A DNA stretch of 64,000 nt, taken from positions 32,321 through 96,320 of the forward strand of contig DEDT01000011.1 of NCBI GenBank assembly GCA_002350105.1. Reading direction: 5' to 3'. Both the position numbers and the translations under genes were made by a program. The notes under the pieces were generated by a model. It was given only the letters and a program-made list of their open reading frames with translations, was not told the DNA's origin and made no database searches. Shown here one piece after another: positions 8,290 through 17,805 of this stretch; position 1 is the first letter of the stretch, and every line of letters starts with the position of its first letter. This DNA comes from Selenomonadaceae bacterium UBA2897 (GTDB lineage: Bacteria; Bacillota; Negativicutes; Selenomonadales; Selenomonadaceae).

Positions 8290-8772
8290 TCAGCGCACGA
8301 AGTCACCGCTCTTGCCGCCGCTCTTGCGGTCGAGGTGGATATAGCGGATTTCCATGCGCTTGTCGATGGCCTTGCACATGTCGTAGATGGTGAGGAGAGC
8401 TACGGAGACGCCGTGCAGGGCCTCCATCTCGACGCCGGTCTTACCCGTCACCTTGACCGTGGCGATAGCCTTCACGGCGCACTCGTCAGGCAGCATCTCG
8501 AAGTCAATGCTGCACTTGGCGATGGGCAGGGGATGGCAGAGGGGAATCGTAGCGCTCGTGGCCTTGATGCCCATGATGCCCGCGATGCGCGCGACGCCGA
8601 GCACGTCACCCTTCCTGGCGGTGCCCTGCTCGATGGCATCGTAGACGGCCCGATTGACTGCGATGACGCCGCTGGCCGTAGCGACACGGCAGGTATCCTG
8701 CTTGCCGCTCACATCGACCATAATGGCCTGTCCTGCAGCATCGAAATGTGTGAGTCCGGTTTCTGGGTCCAT
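8290..8772 (-). CDS. moaC: Cyclic pyranopterin monophosphate synthase MoaC
   Basis: 160 residues with the family blocks MVDVSGK near the N-terminus, the central PLCHPLPI motif and the C-terminal GVEMEALHGVSVALLTIYDM with the catalytic lysine in DMCKAIDK. MoaC forms cyclic pyranopterin phosphate, the first stable molybdopterin intermediate, needed here for NarG. The start at 8772 is preceded by GAGG. A TCACA-N5-TGTGA inverted repeat lies about 18-32 bases upstream (8790-8804). Confidence 0.95.
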   Translation of the reverse strand: MDPETGLTHFDAAGQAIMVDVSGKQDTCRVATASGVIAVNRAVYDAIEQGTARKGDVLGVARIAGIMGIKATSATIPLCHPLPIAKCSIDFEMLPDECAVKAIATVKVTGKTGVEMEALHGVSVALLTIYDMCKAIDKRMEIRYIHLDRKSGGKSGDFVR

Positions 8773-8873
8773 ATTTCATGCCTCTTTTCTCACAGATATT
8801 GTGATTTTATACAAATAAATTGTTTGAGTAGTTTATTATCGTTATTATTTATTGTATCATATAAAAGTAGATA

Positions 8874-8902
8874 GAAAAAGCCGCCAGCACACGACTGGCG
8901 GC
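8874..8902 (-). terminator. Terminator after narK
   Basis: Eight-base stem GCCGCCAG/CTGGCGGC; on the minus strand it is followed by a TTTTT run, downstream of the narK stop. Confidence 0.85.
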
Positions 8903-8914
8903 GAACATTCTATC

Positions 8915-10255
8915 TCAGCATTTGATGCCGGAGTCCTTGCGTGCGTAGAACCACCAGGTGACCACGATCGTGGAGACGATGAAGGCGATGAGCACGTAGA
9001 AGGCTGGTGTCACGCTCTGGAAGCTGGAGTAGGACCAGCCGAAGATCTTCGGGATCAGGAAGGCGCCATAGGCCGCGATGGCCGCCGTGAAGCCCGTGAC
9101 CAGCGAGGACTGGAAGGGATTGTTAAAGATATAGGGAATCATACGGAACGAAGCGCCGTTGACGAAGCCCGTCGTGAGGAACAGCAGCAGGAATGCGGCG
9201 AAGAACATCACGAAATTGTGGGCCTGCAGGCCGAGCAGTACGACGATGCTGGCGGCGAGCATGATGAAGAGCGACCACAGCGTAACCTTCGAGCCGCTGT
9301 CGAGCTTGTCAGCCAGCCAACCACCGACAGGGCGGACGCCTGCGCCGATGAACGGTCCGAGGAAGGCAGCCATGGAGAACGAGATTTCCGGGAACTCTTT
9401 CGAGACGAGCAGGCCGAGCGCGGCGGAGAAGCCGATGAAGGAACCGAAGCCGCAGGTGTAGATCCAGCACATGAGCCAGGTATGCTTGTTGCCAAAGATC
9501 GAGACGATGCTCTTCGGGCTCTGTTTTGGCAGCGGCAGGTTATCCATGAATTTCCAGATGAGACCCAGCGTCAGTACGATGGGGATGGCCCAGAAATAGC
9601 AGACGTTCTGCACATAGAGCATGCCATTTGCCGTCTGCACGCCCGGTCCGAAGAAGCTGGAGAGGTTCCAGCCGATGAGCAGCGGCGCCGTGAGGTAGAT
9701 GAGCGAGACGCCGAGGTTGCCGACGCCGGCGTTGATGCCGAGGGCGAGACCCTTATGCGCCTTCGGGAAGAAGAAGCCGATGTTGGCCATGGACGCGGAG
9801 AAGTTGGCGCCCGCGATGCCGATGAAGCTTACGAGCAGCACGAAGGTGTCATAGGACGTCGACGTGTCCTGCAAGGCGTTGCCGAGGCCGAGGATCGGCA
9901 GCAGCAGCAGCGCGGTGGTGATGAGCGTGGACGTCTTGCCACCGAGCAGCCCCGGCAGGTAGGTATAGAAGAGACGGCCCGTCGCGCCGACAAGCCCTGG
10001 CAGGGCGGCCAGGGTGAAGATCTGCTCATCGGTGAAGTTGAAGCCGATGGCGTTCAGCTTGGCGGCGATGGTGGCCCAGAGGGTCCAGACCACGAAGGAG
10101 AGTACGAGTGCCCACGTGGACGTGTACAGGTTCTCATTCGCGATCTTCTTGCCGAACTTTTCCCAGAAAGCCTGATTTTCCGGCTCCCAATGGGCGAGAA
10201 TTTCCTTGCGGCTGGGGTTCGGGCCCAGCTGCTGCAGTACATCCGTTTCTGCCAT
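8915..10255 (-). CDS. narK: Nitrate/nitrite transporter NarK (MFS)
   Basis: A 446-residue, twelve-helix major facilitator protein. The nitrate signature block, with ANFSASMANIGFFFP followed by glycine-rich GINAGVGNLGVS, identifies the nitrate/nitrite porter family. It probably brings nitrate in for the cytoplasmic NarG and exports nitrite for periplasmic NrfA. A GGAG site lies ten bases before the ATG. It is divergent from the second Crp/Fnr gene. Confidence 0.93.
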   Translation of the reverse strand: MAETDVLQQLGPNPSRKEILAHWEPENQAFWEKFGKKIANENLYTSTWALVLSFVVWTLWATIAAKLNAIGFNFTDEQIFTLAALPGLVGATGRLFYTYLPGLLGGKTSTLITTALLLLPILGLGNALQDTSTSYDTFVLLVSFIGIAGANFSASMANIGFFFPKAHKGLALGINAGVGNLGVSLIYLTAPLLIGWNLSSFFGPGVQTANGMLYVQNVCYFWAIPIVLTLGLIWKFMDNLPLPKQSPKSIVSIFGNKHTWLMCWIYTCGFGSFIGFSAALGLLVSKEFPEISFSMAAFLGPFIGAGVRPVGGWLADKLDSGSKVTLWSLFIMLAASIVVLLGLQAHNFVMFFAAFLLLFLTTGFVNGASFRMIPYIFNNPFQSSLVTGFTAAIAAYGAFLIPKIFGWSYSSFQSVTPAFYVLIAFIVSTIVVTWWFYARKDSGIKC

Positions 10256-10321
10256 AATTTCGATGCTCCTTTACCAAGATAGAACCATCAACAGTACGAT
10301 TAAATAAGAACTTATATATCC

Positions 10322-10412
10322 ATTATAGTGAGCTTTACTATTCGGGTAAGTAAGAAATGTTACCAAATATGTAACATATATCACGGTAATGGCCGTTAAT
10401 TTTACTTATGCT
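10322..10412. promoter_or_regulatory. Divergent narK / crp-like promoter region
   Basis: Minus-strand TATAAT (10322-10327) faces narK. TATGCT at 10407-10412 is a possible -10 for the plus-strand regulator. A perfect palindrome TGTTAC-N7-GTAACA lies at 10358-10376. GTAACATATATCAC (10371-10384) is one mismatch from GTGA-N6-TCAC and would be centred at about -41.5 for the regulator. Confidence 0.45.
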
Positions 10413-10456
10413 ACGATTACCGATGCCTGACTGCGTAACCATGAGGGAGGATATAC

Positions 10457-11146
10457 ATGAAATCTGTCGATATGGAATCTTTTGTCCGTCATTTCTACGA
10501 AATCCCCGGCCACGTCATCCTGTTGCACAAGGACGAGTACCTGTTCCATGAGGGGGACGAGGCCAAATACTTCTATATAGTACGCTCCGGCCAGATCTTC
10601 ATCACGAAGTACGCGAGCTCGGGCCGCGTGCTCTCCCTACGCCTCGCGGCGCGCGGCAGCATCATCGGCGAGCTGCCGCTATTCGACGACAATCCCGTCT
10701 ATATCTTCAACGCCATTGCCCAAAGCACGGCAGAGGTCTATGCCATCGAGTTCCCCGTGCTGCAGGACTATCTCACGAAGAAGCCCCATTTGGCCATCGA
10801 CCTCCTGCGCATCATCAGTGCGCACATGCGCAAGCAGCACTCGAAGTTCCGTGATCTCATCCTCTACGGCAAGCGCGGGGCCTTCTACTCGACGCTCATC
10901 CGCCTTGCCAACAGCTACGGCAAGCAGGAAGAGGATGGCGTGCTTATCTCCGTACCGCTCACCAACCAGGAACTCGCGAACTACTCCGGCACGGCCCGCG
11001 AAAGCCTCAACCGCATGCTCAGTGAGCTCCGCAAGGAAGGCGTGCTGGAATACCGCGGCCATCTGCTGCTCATCAAGGATCTCGACTACCTGAAGCAGGC
11101 TATCCAATGCGAGAACTGCGGCAAGGAAATCTGCAATATTGAGTAA
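10457..11146 (+). CDS. Crp/Fnr family transcriptional regulator
   Basis: 229 residues: cNMP-binding-fold sensor (about 20-135), dimer helix, and winged helix-turn-helix with NQELANYSGTARESLNRMLSEL near residues 173-194. The C-terminus carries a CxxC...C group (CENCGKEIC), unusual for the family and a possible metal or redox site. Located between narK and narGHJI, it is a good candidate nitrate or anaerobiosis regulator. The ATG follows a GGGAGG site. Confidence 0.85.
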   Translation: MKSVDMESFVRHFYEIPGHVILLHKDEYLFHEGDEAKYFYIVRSGQIFITKYASSGRVLSLRLAARGSIIGELPLFDDNPVYIFNAIAQSTAEVYAIEFPVLQDYLTKKPHLAIDLLRIISAHMRKQHSKFRDLILYGKRGAFYSTLIRLANSYGKQEEDGVLISVPLTNQELANYSGTARESLNRMLSELRKEGVLEYRGHLLLIKDLDYLKQAIQCENCGKEICNIE

Positions 11147-11243
11147 CGAACAATCCAGTTATTAATGAACATATTATCTAGTAATTACCTTGACAGATAC
11201 ACGCAGCGCGTTTATGATGAAATTGATTGCGAGGTGGCAGCTG

Positions 11244-11429
11244 GTGACAGGTGCCGAATTGAAAAGACTTTTGCGCAAACATAAATGTAAATTTTTACGG
11301 CATGGCGGCAGACATGACCAATGGGTTAATCCTGCGAATGGCAAGGTATTCATGGTGCCGCGCCATGATGCACAGGAAATGAAGAATGGTACCGTCGAGG
11401 CAATTTTGAAGGAAGCGGATATCAAATAA
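11244..11429 (+). CDS. hicA: HicA-family mRNA interferase toxin
   Basis: About 61 residues from the GTG at 11244, which has GAGG nine bases upstream; an in-frame ATG further upstream would give 79 residues. The sequence shows the HicA core: TGAELKRLLRKHKCKF, the catalytic-type histidine in RHGGRHD, and a VPRHDAQEMKNGTVEAILKEA tail. HicA toxins cleave mRNA independently of the ribosome. The toxin precedes the antitoxin, the standard hicAB order. Confidence 0.85.
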   Translation: MTGAELKRLLRKHKCKFLRHGGRHDQWVNPANGKVFMVPRHDAQEMKNGTVEAILKEADIK

Positions 11430-11473
11430 GGTGTCAGGGTAATGTTGATGTGTGTCGGAAGGAGGATTCCATC

Positions 11474-11917
11474 ATGTCGAGGTATGTATTTCCCGCAGTA
11501 TTTACGCCTGAGGATGGTGGTTATGTTGTCACTTTCCCAGATTGGGGAGGTGCTACACAGGGGGAAGATATTGCCGATGCCTTGGATATGGCGGCAGATT
11601 TCCTAGGATTGTCATGTTGGAGTGCTGAGCAAAATCATGAGCCCATTAAGGCACCTACGCCATTGGCCGATATACCTGTGCCGAAGGATGGGTTTGTCAA
11701 TCTGGTCACAGCAGATACAGAGGCGTATCAAAAGATTATCGACCGTGAGAATAATCCGATCAAATACGCTCGTGAACAAGCCGGGCTGAATATCAAGGCA
11801 TTGGCCGATCTCCTTGGAGCACCGTATCGTACTGTGCAGGATTGGAATGCCGGACGCCGCATGCCGCCAAAGTGGATGCAGGCGCTTATCGTGGAGAAGA
11901 TCGAGGCAGCGTCCTGA
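11474..11917 (+). CDS. hicB: HicB-family antitoxin with C-terminal helix-turn-helix
   Basis: 147 residues. The N-terminal partial RNase H fold (YVFPAVFTPEDGGYVVTFPDW, then the GEDIADALDMAADFLGL helix) neutralises HicA. A C-terminal DNA-binding helix-turn-helix (IKALADLLGAPYRTVQDWNAGR) would autorepress the operon. The ATG at 11474 has GGAAGGAGG upstream. It lies between the respiratory regulator and narG but has no evident link to respiration. Confidence 0.88.
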   Translation: MSRYVFPAVFTPEDGGYVVTFPDWGGATQGEDIADALDMAADFLGLSCWSAEQNHEPIKAPTPLADIPVPKDGFVNLVTADTEAYQKIIDRENNPIKYAREQAGLNIKALADLLGAPYRTVQDWNAGRRMPPKWMQALIVEKIEAAS

Positions 11918-11969
11918 ATGCAGCAGAAATGATGAAATAACGATAAAAATAGATGAGATAAATGTCACA

Positions 11970-12025
11970 AAAACAGGAGCAGTCGGCTTCATGGTTGAAG
12001 TCAGCTTAGCTCCTGTTTTGTTCTT
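11970..12025 (+). terminator. Terminator after hicAB
   Basis: Arms AAAACAGGAGC (11970-11980) and GCTCCTGTTTT (12009-12019), followed by a T-rich stretch. Confidence 0.75.
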
Positions 12026-12090
12026 TTATGATACATTTTTTGCTTTACAGCCTACCTGATGGGCAGGAAAAATGATTCTTTCTTGTAGAA

Positions 12091-12132
12091 GTGAGGTTTA
12101 TCACATAATCTAGTGAGAAAGCAGGATAGAAT
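12091..12132 (+). promoter_or_regulatory. narG promoter with class II Crp/Fnr operator
   Basis: GTGAGGTTTATCAC at 12091-12104 fits GTGA-N6-TCAC. TAGAAT at 12127-12132 is a -10 with a start near 12139, placing the operator centre at about -41.5. No -35 is visible, as expected for an activated promoter. Confidence 0.6.
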
Positions 12133-12158
12133 AATAGGTAATTAGGGGGGATGATAAC

Positions 12159-15100
12159 GTGAGCAATATTTTTAAAAAGTTCAAGCACCTGATCCCGGTC
12201 GAGGGTTCGGCTACGGGCCATCAGGGGATGTACGAGGGCGGCCGCGAGTGGGAGAAGACCTACCGCGACCGCTGGTCTTTCGACAAGTGCGTGCACTCGA
12301 CCCACGGGGTCAACTGCACGGGTTCCTGCTGCTGGAACATCTACGTCAAGAATGGTCTCGTAGCCTGGGAGAACCAGGAGCACAATTACCCCGAGACGAG
12401 CCCGGATATGCCGGATTTCGAGCCGCGTGGCTGCCCGCGCGGTGCGTCCTTCTCGTGGTACCTCTACAGCCCGCATCGCGTGAAATATCCGTACGTGCGC
12501 GGCGAGCTCATGCAGCTGTGGCGTGCGGCGCGCAAGGCGCACAAGACGGCGCTCGATGCGTGGCGCAGCATCGCCGATGACCCGGCAAAGACGAAACAGT
12601 ATAAGGAAGCCCGCGGCAAGGGCGGCTTCGTGCGCGCGACCTGGGATGAGGTGTCGGAGCTCATCGCTTCTTCCCTCATTCACACGGCGCTGAAGTACGG
12701 CCCGGATCGCAACTTCGGTTTCGCAGTTATCCCTGCCAAAGGCATGCTGTCCTATGCGGCGGGTGCACGTTTCATGCAGCTGATGGGCGGCGCGGCGCTG
12801 TCCTTCTACGATTGGTATGCCGACCTGCCGCCGGCGAGCCCGCAGGTCTGGGGCGACCAGACGGATGTGCCGGAGTCCTCAGACTGGTTCAACGCGGACT
12901 ATATCATCACCTGGGGCTCCAATGTGCCGCTGACGCGTACGCCGGATGCGCACTTCCTCACCGAGGCGCGCTATAAGGGCACGAAGGTCGTCTCCATCGC
13001 ACCGGATTATGCGGAGTCCACGACCGTGGCCGATACCTGGATCTCGCTGAAGGTCGGCAGCGATGCGGCGTTCGCGATGGCCATGGGCCACGTGATCCTG
13101 AACGAGTACTACTGGGGGGAGCCCGCAAAGTTCTTCACGGACTACGCACGCCGCTACACGGATTTCCCGTTCCTCGTGCAGCTTACGCAGCGCGAGGATG
13201 GCAGCTATGAGCCGGGCCGGTTCCTCGACGGCAAGGATATGGGGCGTGATGACCATCATCCGGAGTTCAAATACTATGTCATCGATGAGCGCACGGGCAA
13301 GCTCGTGGTGCCGAATGGCACGATGGGCGATCGCTGGGATCGCGAGAAGAAGTGGAACCTGCGCGAGGAGGACAGCGATACGGGCGAGGCGATCACGCCG
13401 CAGCTCTCCGTGCTCGGCGACATGCACGAGGTCGTGGAGCTCGCGTTGCCGTACTTTGGCAACGAGCGTGAGAACCGCGTGCTGAAACGCGCCGTGCCGG
13501 CCAAGCGCATCAAGAAGGCGGACGGCGCGCAGGTGCTCGTGACGACGGTCTACGACCTGACGCTCGCGAACTATGCCATCGACCGCGGTATCGGCGGTGA
13601 GTGCGCGCACTCCTACGAGGAGGATGTACCCTACACGCCGAAATGGCAGGAGAAATACACGGGCGTGCCAGCAGAGACCTGCATCCATACGGCGCGCGAG
13701 TTTGCGGATAATTCGCTGAAGACCCACGGCAAGACCATGGTCATCATGGGCGGCGGCATCAACCACTGGTTCCACGCGGATATCGTCTACCGCACCATCC
13801 TGAACCTGTTGCTGTTCACGGCCAGCGAGGGTCGCAACGGTGGTGGCTGGGCGCACTATGTCGGCCAGGAGAAGCTGCGTCCGGCTGAGGGCTGGGCGCG
13901 CGTCATGACGGCGACGGACTGGCAGGCGCCGCCTCGCCTGCAGAACAGCACGAGCTTCTATTATTTCGCCACGGATCAGTGGCGCAGCGACGAAGTCGAT
14001 CTCGCCGACCTCGTCTCGCCGCTGGAGGCAAAGCCGCGTTACCGCAATGCGGCGGACTACAACGTGCTCGCCGCACGCCTCGGCTGGCTGCCCTCGTACC
14101 CGACGTTCAAGAAGGGCGGCAAACAGCTCTTTGAGGAGGCCGGGAAGGCGGGCAAGGACTACACGCAGTATATCGTAGACTCGCTGAAGGACAAGAGCCT
14201 CGAGTTCTCCGTGCAGGATCCGGATGCGCCGGAGAACTTCCCGCGCAACCTCTTTGTCTGGACTGCGAACCTGCTCGGTTCCTCGGCCAAGGGCAACGAC
14301 TTCTTCATGAAGTATCTGCTGGGCACGCCGGAGAATACGGTGTTTGCCGAGGAGGAGACGGAGCACAAGCCGGAGGAAATCCACTGGCATACGCAGGAAG
14401 ATATCGCGAAGCCGGGCGGTGCGGCCGAGGGCAAGCTCGATCTGCTCATCGACATTGATTTCCGCATGGCGGGCACGGCGCTCTACTCCGATATCGTACT
14501 GCCGACGGCGACGTGGTACGAGAAGGATGACCTGTCCTCCACGGATATGCATCCCTTTGTGCATCCGTTCCAGGCGGCGGTCGACCCGCTGTGGGAGTCC
14601 CGCACGGACTGGAATATCTACCGTACGCTCGCGAAGGCGGTCTCCGACGTCGCGAAAGAAGCCGATGTCAAGCCGTTCCACGATGTCGTGGCCGTGCCGG
14701 TGCAGCATGACAGCGCCGGGGAGCTGGCGCAGCCCGAGGGCCTGATTCGCGACTGGAGCAAGGGCGAGTGTGAGCCGGTGCCGGGCAAGACCATGCCGAA
14801 GCTCGTGCCGGTCGTGCGCGACTACCAGCACCTCTACGAGAAGTGGATCGCGCTCGGGCCGAATGTCTCGAAGAAGATGGGCTCGCTGAACTTTACCTGG
14901 GACAGCAGCGCGGAGTACGAGGAAATCAAGCGCCGCAACGGCGTCATTGAGAACAAGGACTACGTCTCCTATGGCTGTCCGTCCATCTACACGGCGAAGC
15001 AGGCCGCAGATGCCGTGCTCGGCCTCTCGACGACGACGAACGGCAAGGTAGCCGTGAAGGCATGGGAGGCCTTGGAGAAAAAGACGGGCGTCGACAACCT

Positions 15101-15848
15101 CGCGCGTCTTGCCAAGGACCGCGAGAGCGAGCGCTTCACGATTCAGGAACTGGCCGTGCAGCCGAAGGAGACGATTACCTCGCCGACGTTCACGGGCAGC
15201 AACCAGAACCGCCGCTACACGCCGTTCACCACGAACATCGAGGAGAAGGTGCCGTTCCGCACCGTTACGGGGCGCCAGTCCTTCTATCTCGACCATGAGA
15301 TGATGCGCGAGTACGGCGAGGCCATGGCGACGTTCAAGCCCATTCTCGACTACCGTCCCATCAAGAACCTTTTGGGCGGCACGAAGGAAATCACGCTGAA
15401 GTACCTCACGCCGCATAACAAGTGGAGCACGCACTCCATGTATTTCGACAGCCAGCAGATGCTCACGCTGTTCCGCGGTGGACAGACGGTCTGGATGAAT
15501 GAGAAGGATGCAGCGGAGATTGGCGTGCGTGACAATGACTGGGTGGAGCTCTACAACCATAACGGTGTCGTGACCTCGCGCGTCGCGGTATCGCCGCGCC
15601 TGCCGCAGGGGGTGCTCTTCATGCATCATGCGCAGGATCGTCATATCAACGTGCCGGGCAACTCCATCACGCATACGCGCAGCGGCTCGCACAACACGCC
15701 AACGCGCATTCACATGAAACCAACGCACATGATCGGCGGCTATGGCCAGCTGAGCTACGGGTTCAACTATTATGGACCGACGGGCAACCAGCGTGATATG
15801 TATGTGGTCTGCCGTAAGCTGAAGGAGGTAGATTGGCTTGAAGATTAA
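12159..15848 (+). CDS. narG: Respiratory nitrate reductase alpha subunit NarG
   Basis: A 1229-residue molybdenum-bis-MGD enzyme reducing nitrate to nitrite. His49, Cys53 and Cys57 (HGVNCTGSC) with a further cysteine near residue 92 (RGCPRGAS) supply the FS0 cluster ligands, the His-coordinated type typical of membrane-bound NarG. There is no twin-arginine signal, so the active site is cytoplasmic. GTG start at 12159 behind AGGGGGG. The last 11 bases overlap narH. Confidence 0.97.
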   Translation: MSNIFKKFKHLIPVEGSATGHQGMYEGGREWEKTYRDRWSFDKCVHSTHGVNCTGSCCWNIYVKNGLVAWENQEHNYPETSPDMPDFEPRGCPRGASFSWYLYSPHRVKYPYVRGELMQLWRAARKAHKTALDAWRSIADDPAKTKQYKEARGKGGFVRATWDEVSELIASSLIHTALKYGPDRNFGFAVIPAKGMLSYAAGARFMQLMGGAALSFYDWYADLPPASPQVWGDQTDVPESSDWFNADYIITWGSNVPLTRTPDAHFLTEARYKGTKVVSIAPDYAESTTVADTWISLKVGSDAAFAMAMGHVILNEYYWGEPAKFFTDYARRYTDFPFLVQLTQREDGSYEPGRFLDGKDMGRDDHHPEFKYYVIDERTGKLVVPNGTMGDRWDREKKWNLREEDSDTGEAITPQLSVLGDMHEVVELALPYFGNERENRVLKRAVPAKRIKKADGAQVLVTTVYDLTLANYAIDRGIGGECAHSYEEDVPYTPKWQEKYTGVPAETCIHTAREFADNSLKTHGKTMVIMGGGINHWFHADIVYRTILNLLLFTASEGRNGGGWAHYVGQEKLRPAEGWARVMTATDWQAPPRLQNSTSFYYFATDQWRSDEVDLADLVSPLEAKPRYRNAADYNVLAARLGWLPSYPTFKKGGKQLFEEAGKAGKDYTQYIVDSLKDKSLEFSVQDPDAPENFPRNLFVWTANLLGSSAKGNDFFMKYLLGTPENTVFAEEETEHKPEEIHWHTQEDIAKPGGAAEGKLDLLIDIDFRMAGTALYSDIVLPTATWYEKDDLSSTDMHPFVHPFQAAVDPLWESRTDWNIYRTLAKAVSDVAKEADVKPFHDVVAVPVQHDSAGELAQPEGLIRDWSKGECEPVPGKTMPKLVPVVRDYQHLYEKWIALGPNVSKKMGSLNFTWDSSAEYEEIKRRNGVIENKDYVSYGCPSIYTAKQAADAVLGLSTTTNGKVAVKAWEALEKKTGVDNLARLAKDRESERFTIQELAVQPKETITSPTFTGSNQNRRYTPFTTNIEEKVPFRTVTGRQSFYLDHEMMREYGEAMATFKPILDYRPIKNLLGGTKEITLKYLTPHNKWSTHSMYFDSQQMLTLFRGGQTVWMNEKDAAEIGVRDNDWVELYNHNGVVTSRVAVSPRLPQGVLFMHHAQDRHINVPGNSITHTRSGSHNTPTRIHMKPTHMIGGYGQLSYGFNYYGPTGNQRDMYVVCRKLKEVDWLED

Positions 15849-17256
15849 AGCACAGATTTCCATGGTCATGAACCTTGACAAGTGCATTGGCTGCCATACG
15901 TGCTCCATCACCTGCAAGAATGTCTGGACCAACCGCGAAGGTGCCGAGTACATGTACTTCAACAACGTGGAGACGAAGCCCGGCATCGGCTATCCGAAGA
16001 ACTGGGAAGACCAGAAAAAATGGCGCGGCGGCTGGGTGCTGAAAAACGGCCAGCTCGAGCTCGCGGGCGGTTCCCGCACGAAGCGCCTCGCCGAGCTGTT
16101 CTACCATCCACAGCAGCCGGAAATGGACGATTACTATGAGCCATGGACCTATGACTACAAGACGCTCATCGATTCACGACGCAAGAACCATCAGCCTGTG
16201 GCGCGGCCGCGCTCTCTCGTGACGGAGAAGCGCATGGACATCAAATGGGGCCCGAACTGGGAGGATGACCTCGCCAACGGCGAGACGGCCCGTCAGGACG
16301 TGAACCTCAGGCACATGGGACAGGAGATCACGATGGAGTTCCATGACCTGTTCATGAAATATCTGCCGCGCGTCTGCAACCATTGCCTGAATCCGGCCTG
16401 CGTGGCCGCCTGCCCGTCGGGGGCCATCTACAAGCGCGATGAGGACGGCGTGGTGCTCGTTTCGCAGGATGCCTGCCGTGGCTGGCGTCACTGCATCCCG
16501 GCCTGCCCGTACAAGAAGGTCTACTTCAACTGGAAGACGAACAAGGCCGAGAAATGCGTGTTCTGTTTTCCGCGCCTCGAGAACGGCCTGCCGACGGTCT
16601 GCGCCGATACCTGTGTCGGCCGCCTGCGCTACATGGGCGTCCTGCTCTATGACATGGATCAGGTCAAGGCCGCAGCATCGACGCCGGAGAAAGGCGAGAT
16701 CTACCACAGCGTGCTGAACATTATCCAGGATCCAAACGATCCGGCGGTCATCGCGGCTGCGCGTGAGGAGGGCATTCCCGAGAACTGGATCCAGGCTGCG
16801 CAGAATTCGCCGGTCTACAAGATGGTCAAGGAGTGGCAGATCGCCCTGCCGCTGCATGCGGAGTTCCGCACGCTGCCGATGGTCTGGTACGTACCGCCCC
16901 TGTCGCCGATTACGCGTCGCGCTGAGGCGAATGTCTACCTGCCGGACGTTGAGGAAATGCGCATCCCCATCGCGTACCTTGCTGAGCTCTTTGCCGCAGG
17001 CAACGCGGGTGTCATCACCGCTACGTTGCAGCGCCTGCTCGATATGCGCACGGTCATGCGCGCCAAGGAAACGGGCGACAAGCTGCCGGGGCATCTGGAG
17101 TACCCCGCAGAGACGTATGAGAAGATGTATCGTCTGCTGGGCATCGCCAAGTACAAGGAACGTTTCAATATCCCGGCGGGTATCCAGCAGGAGACGCACG
17201 AGAAGATGCGTGAATTGCAGGGTGGCGGCAGCTACACCTGCCCAGGGGGGTGCTGA
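15838..17256 (+). CDS. narH: Respiratory nitrate reductase beta subunit NarH
   Basis: A 472-residue Fe-S electron-transfer subunit. Four cysteine groups are visible: CIGCHTCSITC (from residue 17), the CNHCLNPACVAACP group, CRGWRHCIPACP (Trp in place of one Cys, as in the FS4 [3Fe-4S] site of NarH), and CVFCFPRLENG...C. It carries electrons from NarI heme b to NarG. The TTG start at 15838 overlaps narG; no other in-frame start gives the conserved KAQISMVMNLDKC opening. Confidence 0.96.
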   Translation: MKIKAQISMVMNLDKCIGCHTCSITCKNVWTNREGAEYMYFNNVETKPGIGYPKNWEDQKKWRGGWVLKNGQLELAGGSRTKRLAELFYHPQQPEMDDYYEPWTYDYKTLIDSRRKNHQPVARPRSLVTEKRMDIKWGPNWEDDLANGETARQDVNLRHMGQEITMEFHDLFMKYLPRVCNHCLNPACVAACPSGAIYKRDEDGVVLVSQDACRGWRHCIPACPYKKVYFNWKTNKAEKCVFCFPRLENGLPTVCADTCVGRLRYMGVLLYDMDQVKAAASTPEKGEIYHSVLNIIQDPNDPAVIAAAREEGIPENWIQAAQNSPVYKMVKEWQIALPLHAEFRTLPMVWYVPPLSPITRRAEANVYLPDVEEMRIPIAYLAELFAAGNAGVITATLQRLLDMRTVMRAKETGDKLPGHLEYPAETYEKMYRLLGIAKYKERFNIPAGIQQETHEKMRELQGGGSYTCPGGC

Positions 17257-17259
17257 GAC

Positions 17260-17805
17260 ATGGCAGAAGACGTAAAGGATAACGCAGACTATACGAAAGC
17301 ATTGGCCATCACGGCTTTTCTGCTCGCCTATCCCGACGAGGCATGGTGGCAGGATTTCCCTGAGTGGCGCAAGGCCGTGCAGGAGGTCAGGATGCCGCAG
17401 GCGCGCGAGCTCCTGGGCGAGTTCTGCGACTACGTAGCCGACCTGGGCCGCGAGGAATACGAGGCCGCGTATGTGCGCGACTTCGATTTCTCGCAGAACA
17501 CGAATCTCTACCTCACGAATCATGACCGCACGGACTTTGGCAAGCAGTCTGAGGAAATGCAGCGCTACAAGGTGCTGTTCCTGCAGAATGGCTTCGATGT
17601 CGACAAAGAGCTGCCGGACTATCTGCCCGCGCTACTTGAACTGGCGGCGGCCATCCCCGCAGGCAAGGCGCGTGAGGTGCTGGAGACCGCGAAGCCCAAG
17701 ATGGAGCTCCTGCGCAGCCGCCTCGTCGAGGCGAAGCTGGCGCAGACGTTCCTCGTCGATGTCGCGTTGATGGAAGCAGCAGGATTGGAGGCGGCAACCG
17801 CATGA
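17260..17805 (+). CDS. narJ: Nitrate reductase assembly chaperone NarJ
   Basis: 181 residues of the NarJ/TorD all-helical chaperone family. The conserved block EAAYVRDFDF...TNLYLTNHDRTDFGKQ...M (about 66-93) is characteristic. It guides cofactor insertion into NarG before membrane docking and is not part of the final enzyme. It starts four bases after narH and overlaps narI by four bases (ATGA). Confidence 0.93.
   Translation: MAEDVKDNADYTKALAITAFLLAYPDEAWWQDFPEWRKAVQEVRMPQARELLGEFCDYVADLGREEYEAAYVRDFDFSQNTNLYLTNHDRTDFGKQSEEMQRYKVLFLQNGFDVDKELPDYLPALLELAAAIPAGKAREVLETAKPKMELLRSRLVEAKLAQTFLVDVALMEAAGLEAATA

Noticed and set aside
8852..10282. 476-codon frame opposite narK
   Set aside because: Charge-rich antisense shadow; narK on the minus strand is clearly the real gene.
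12879..15986. Very long open frame (about 1035 codons) on the minus strand opposite narG and narH
   Set aside because: It is the antisense shadow of GC-rich narG; the plus-strand protein is unmistakable and the minus translation has no family features or ribosome binding site.
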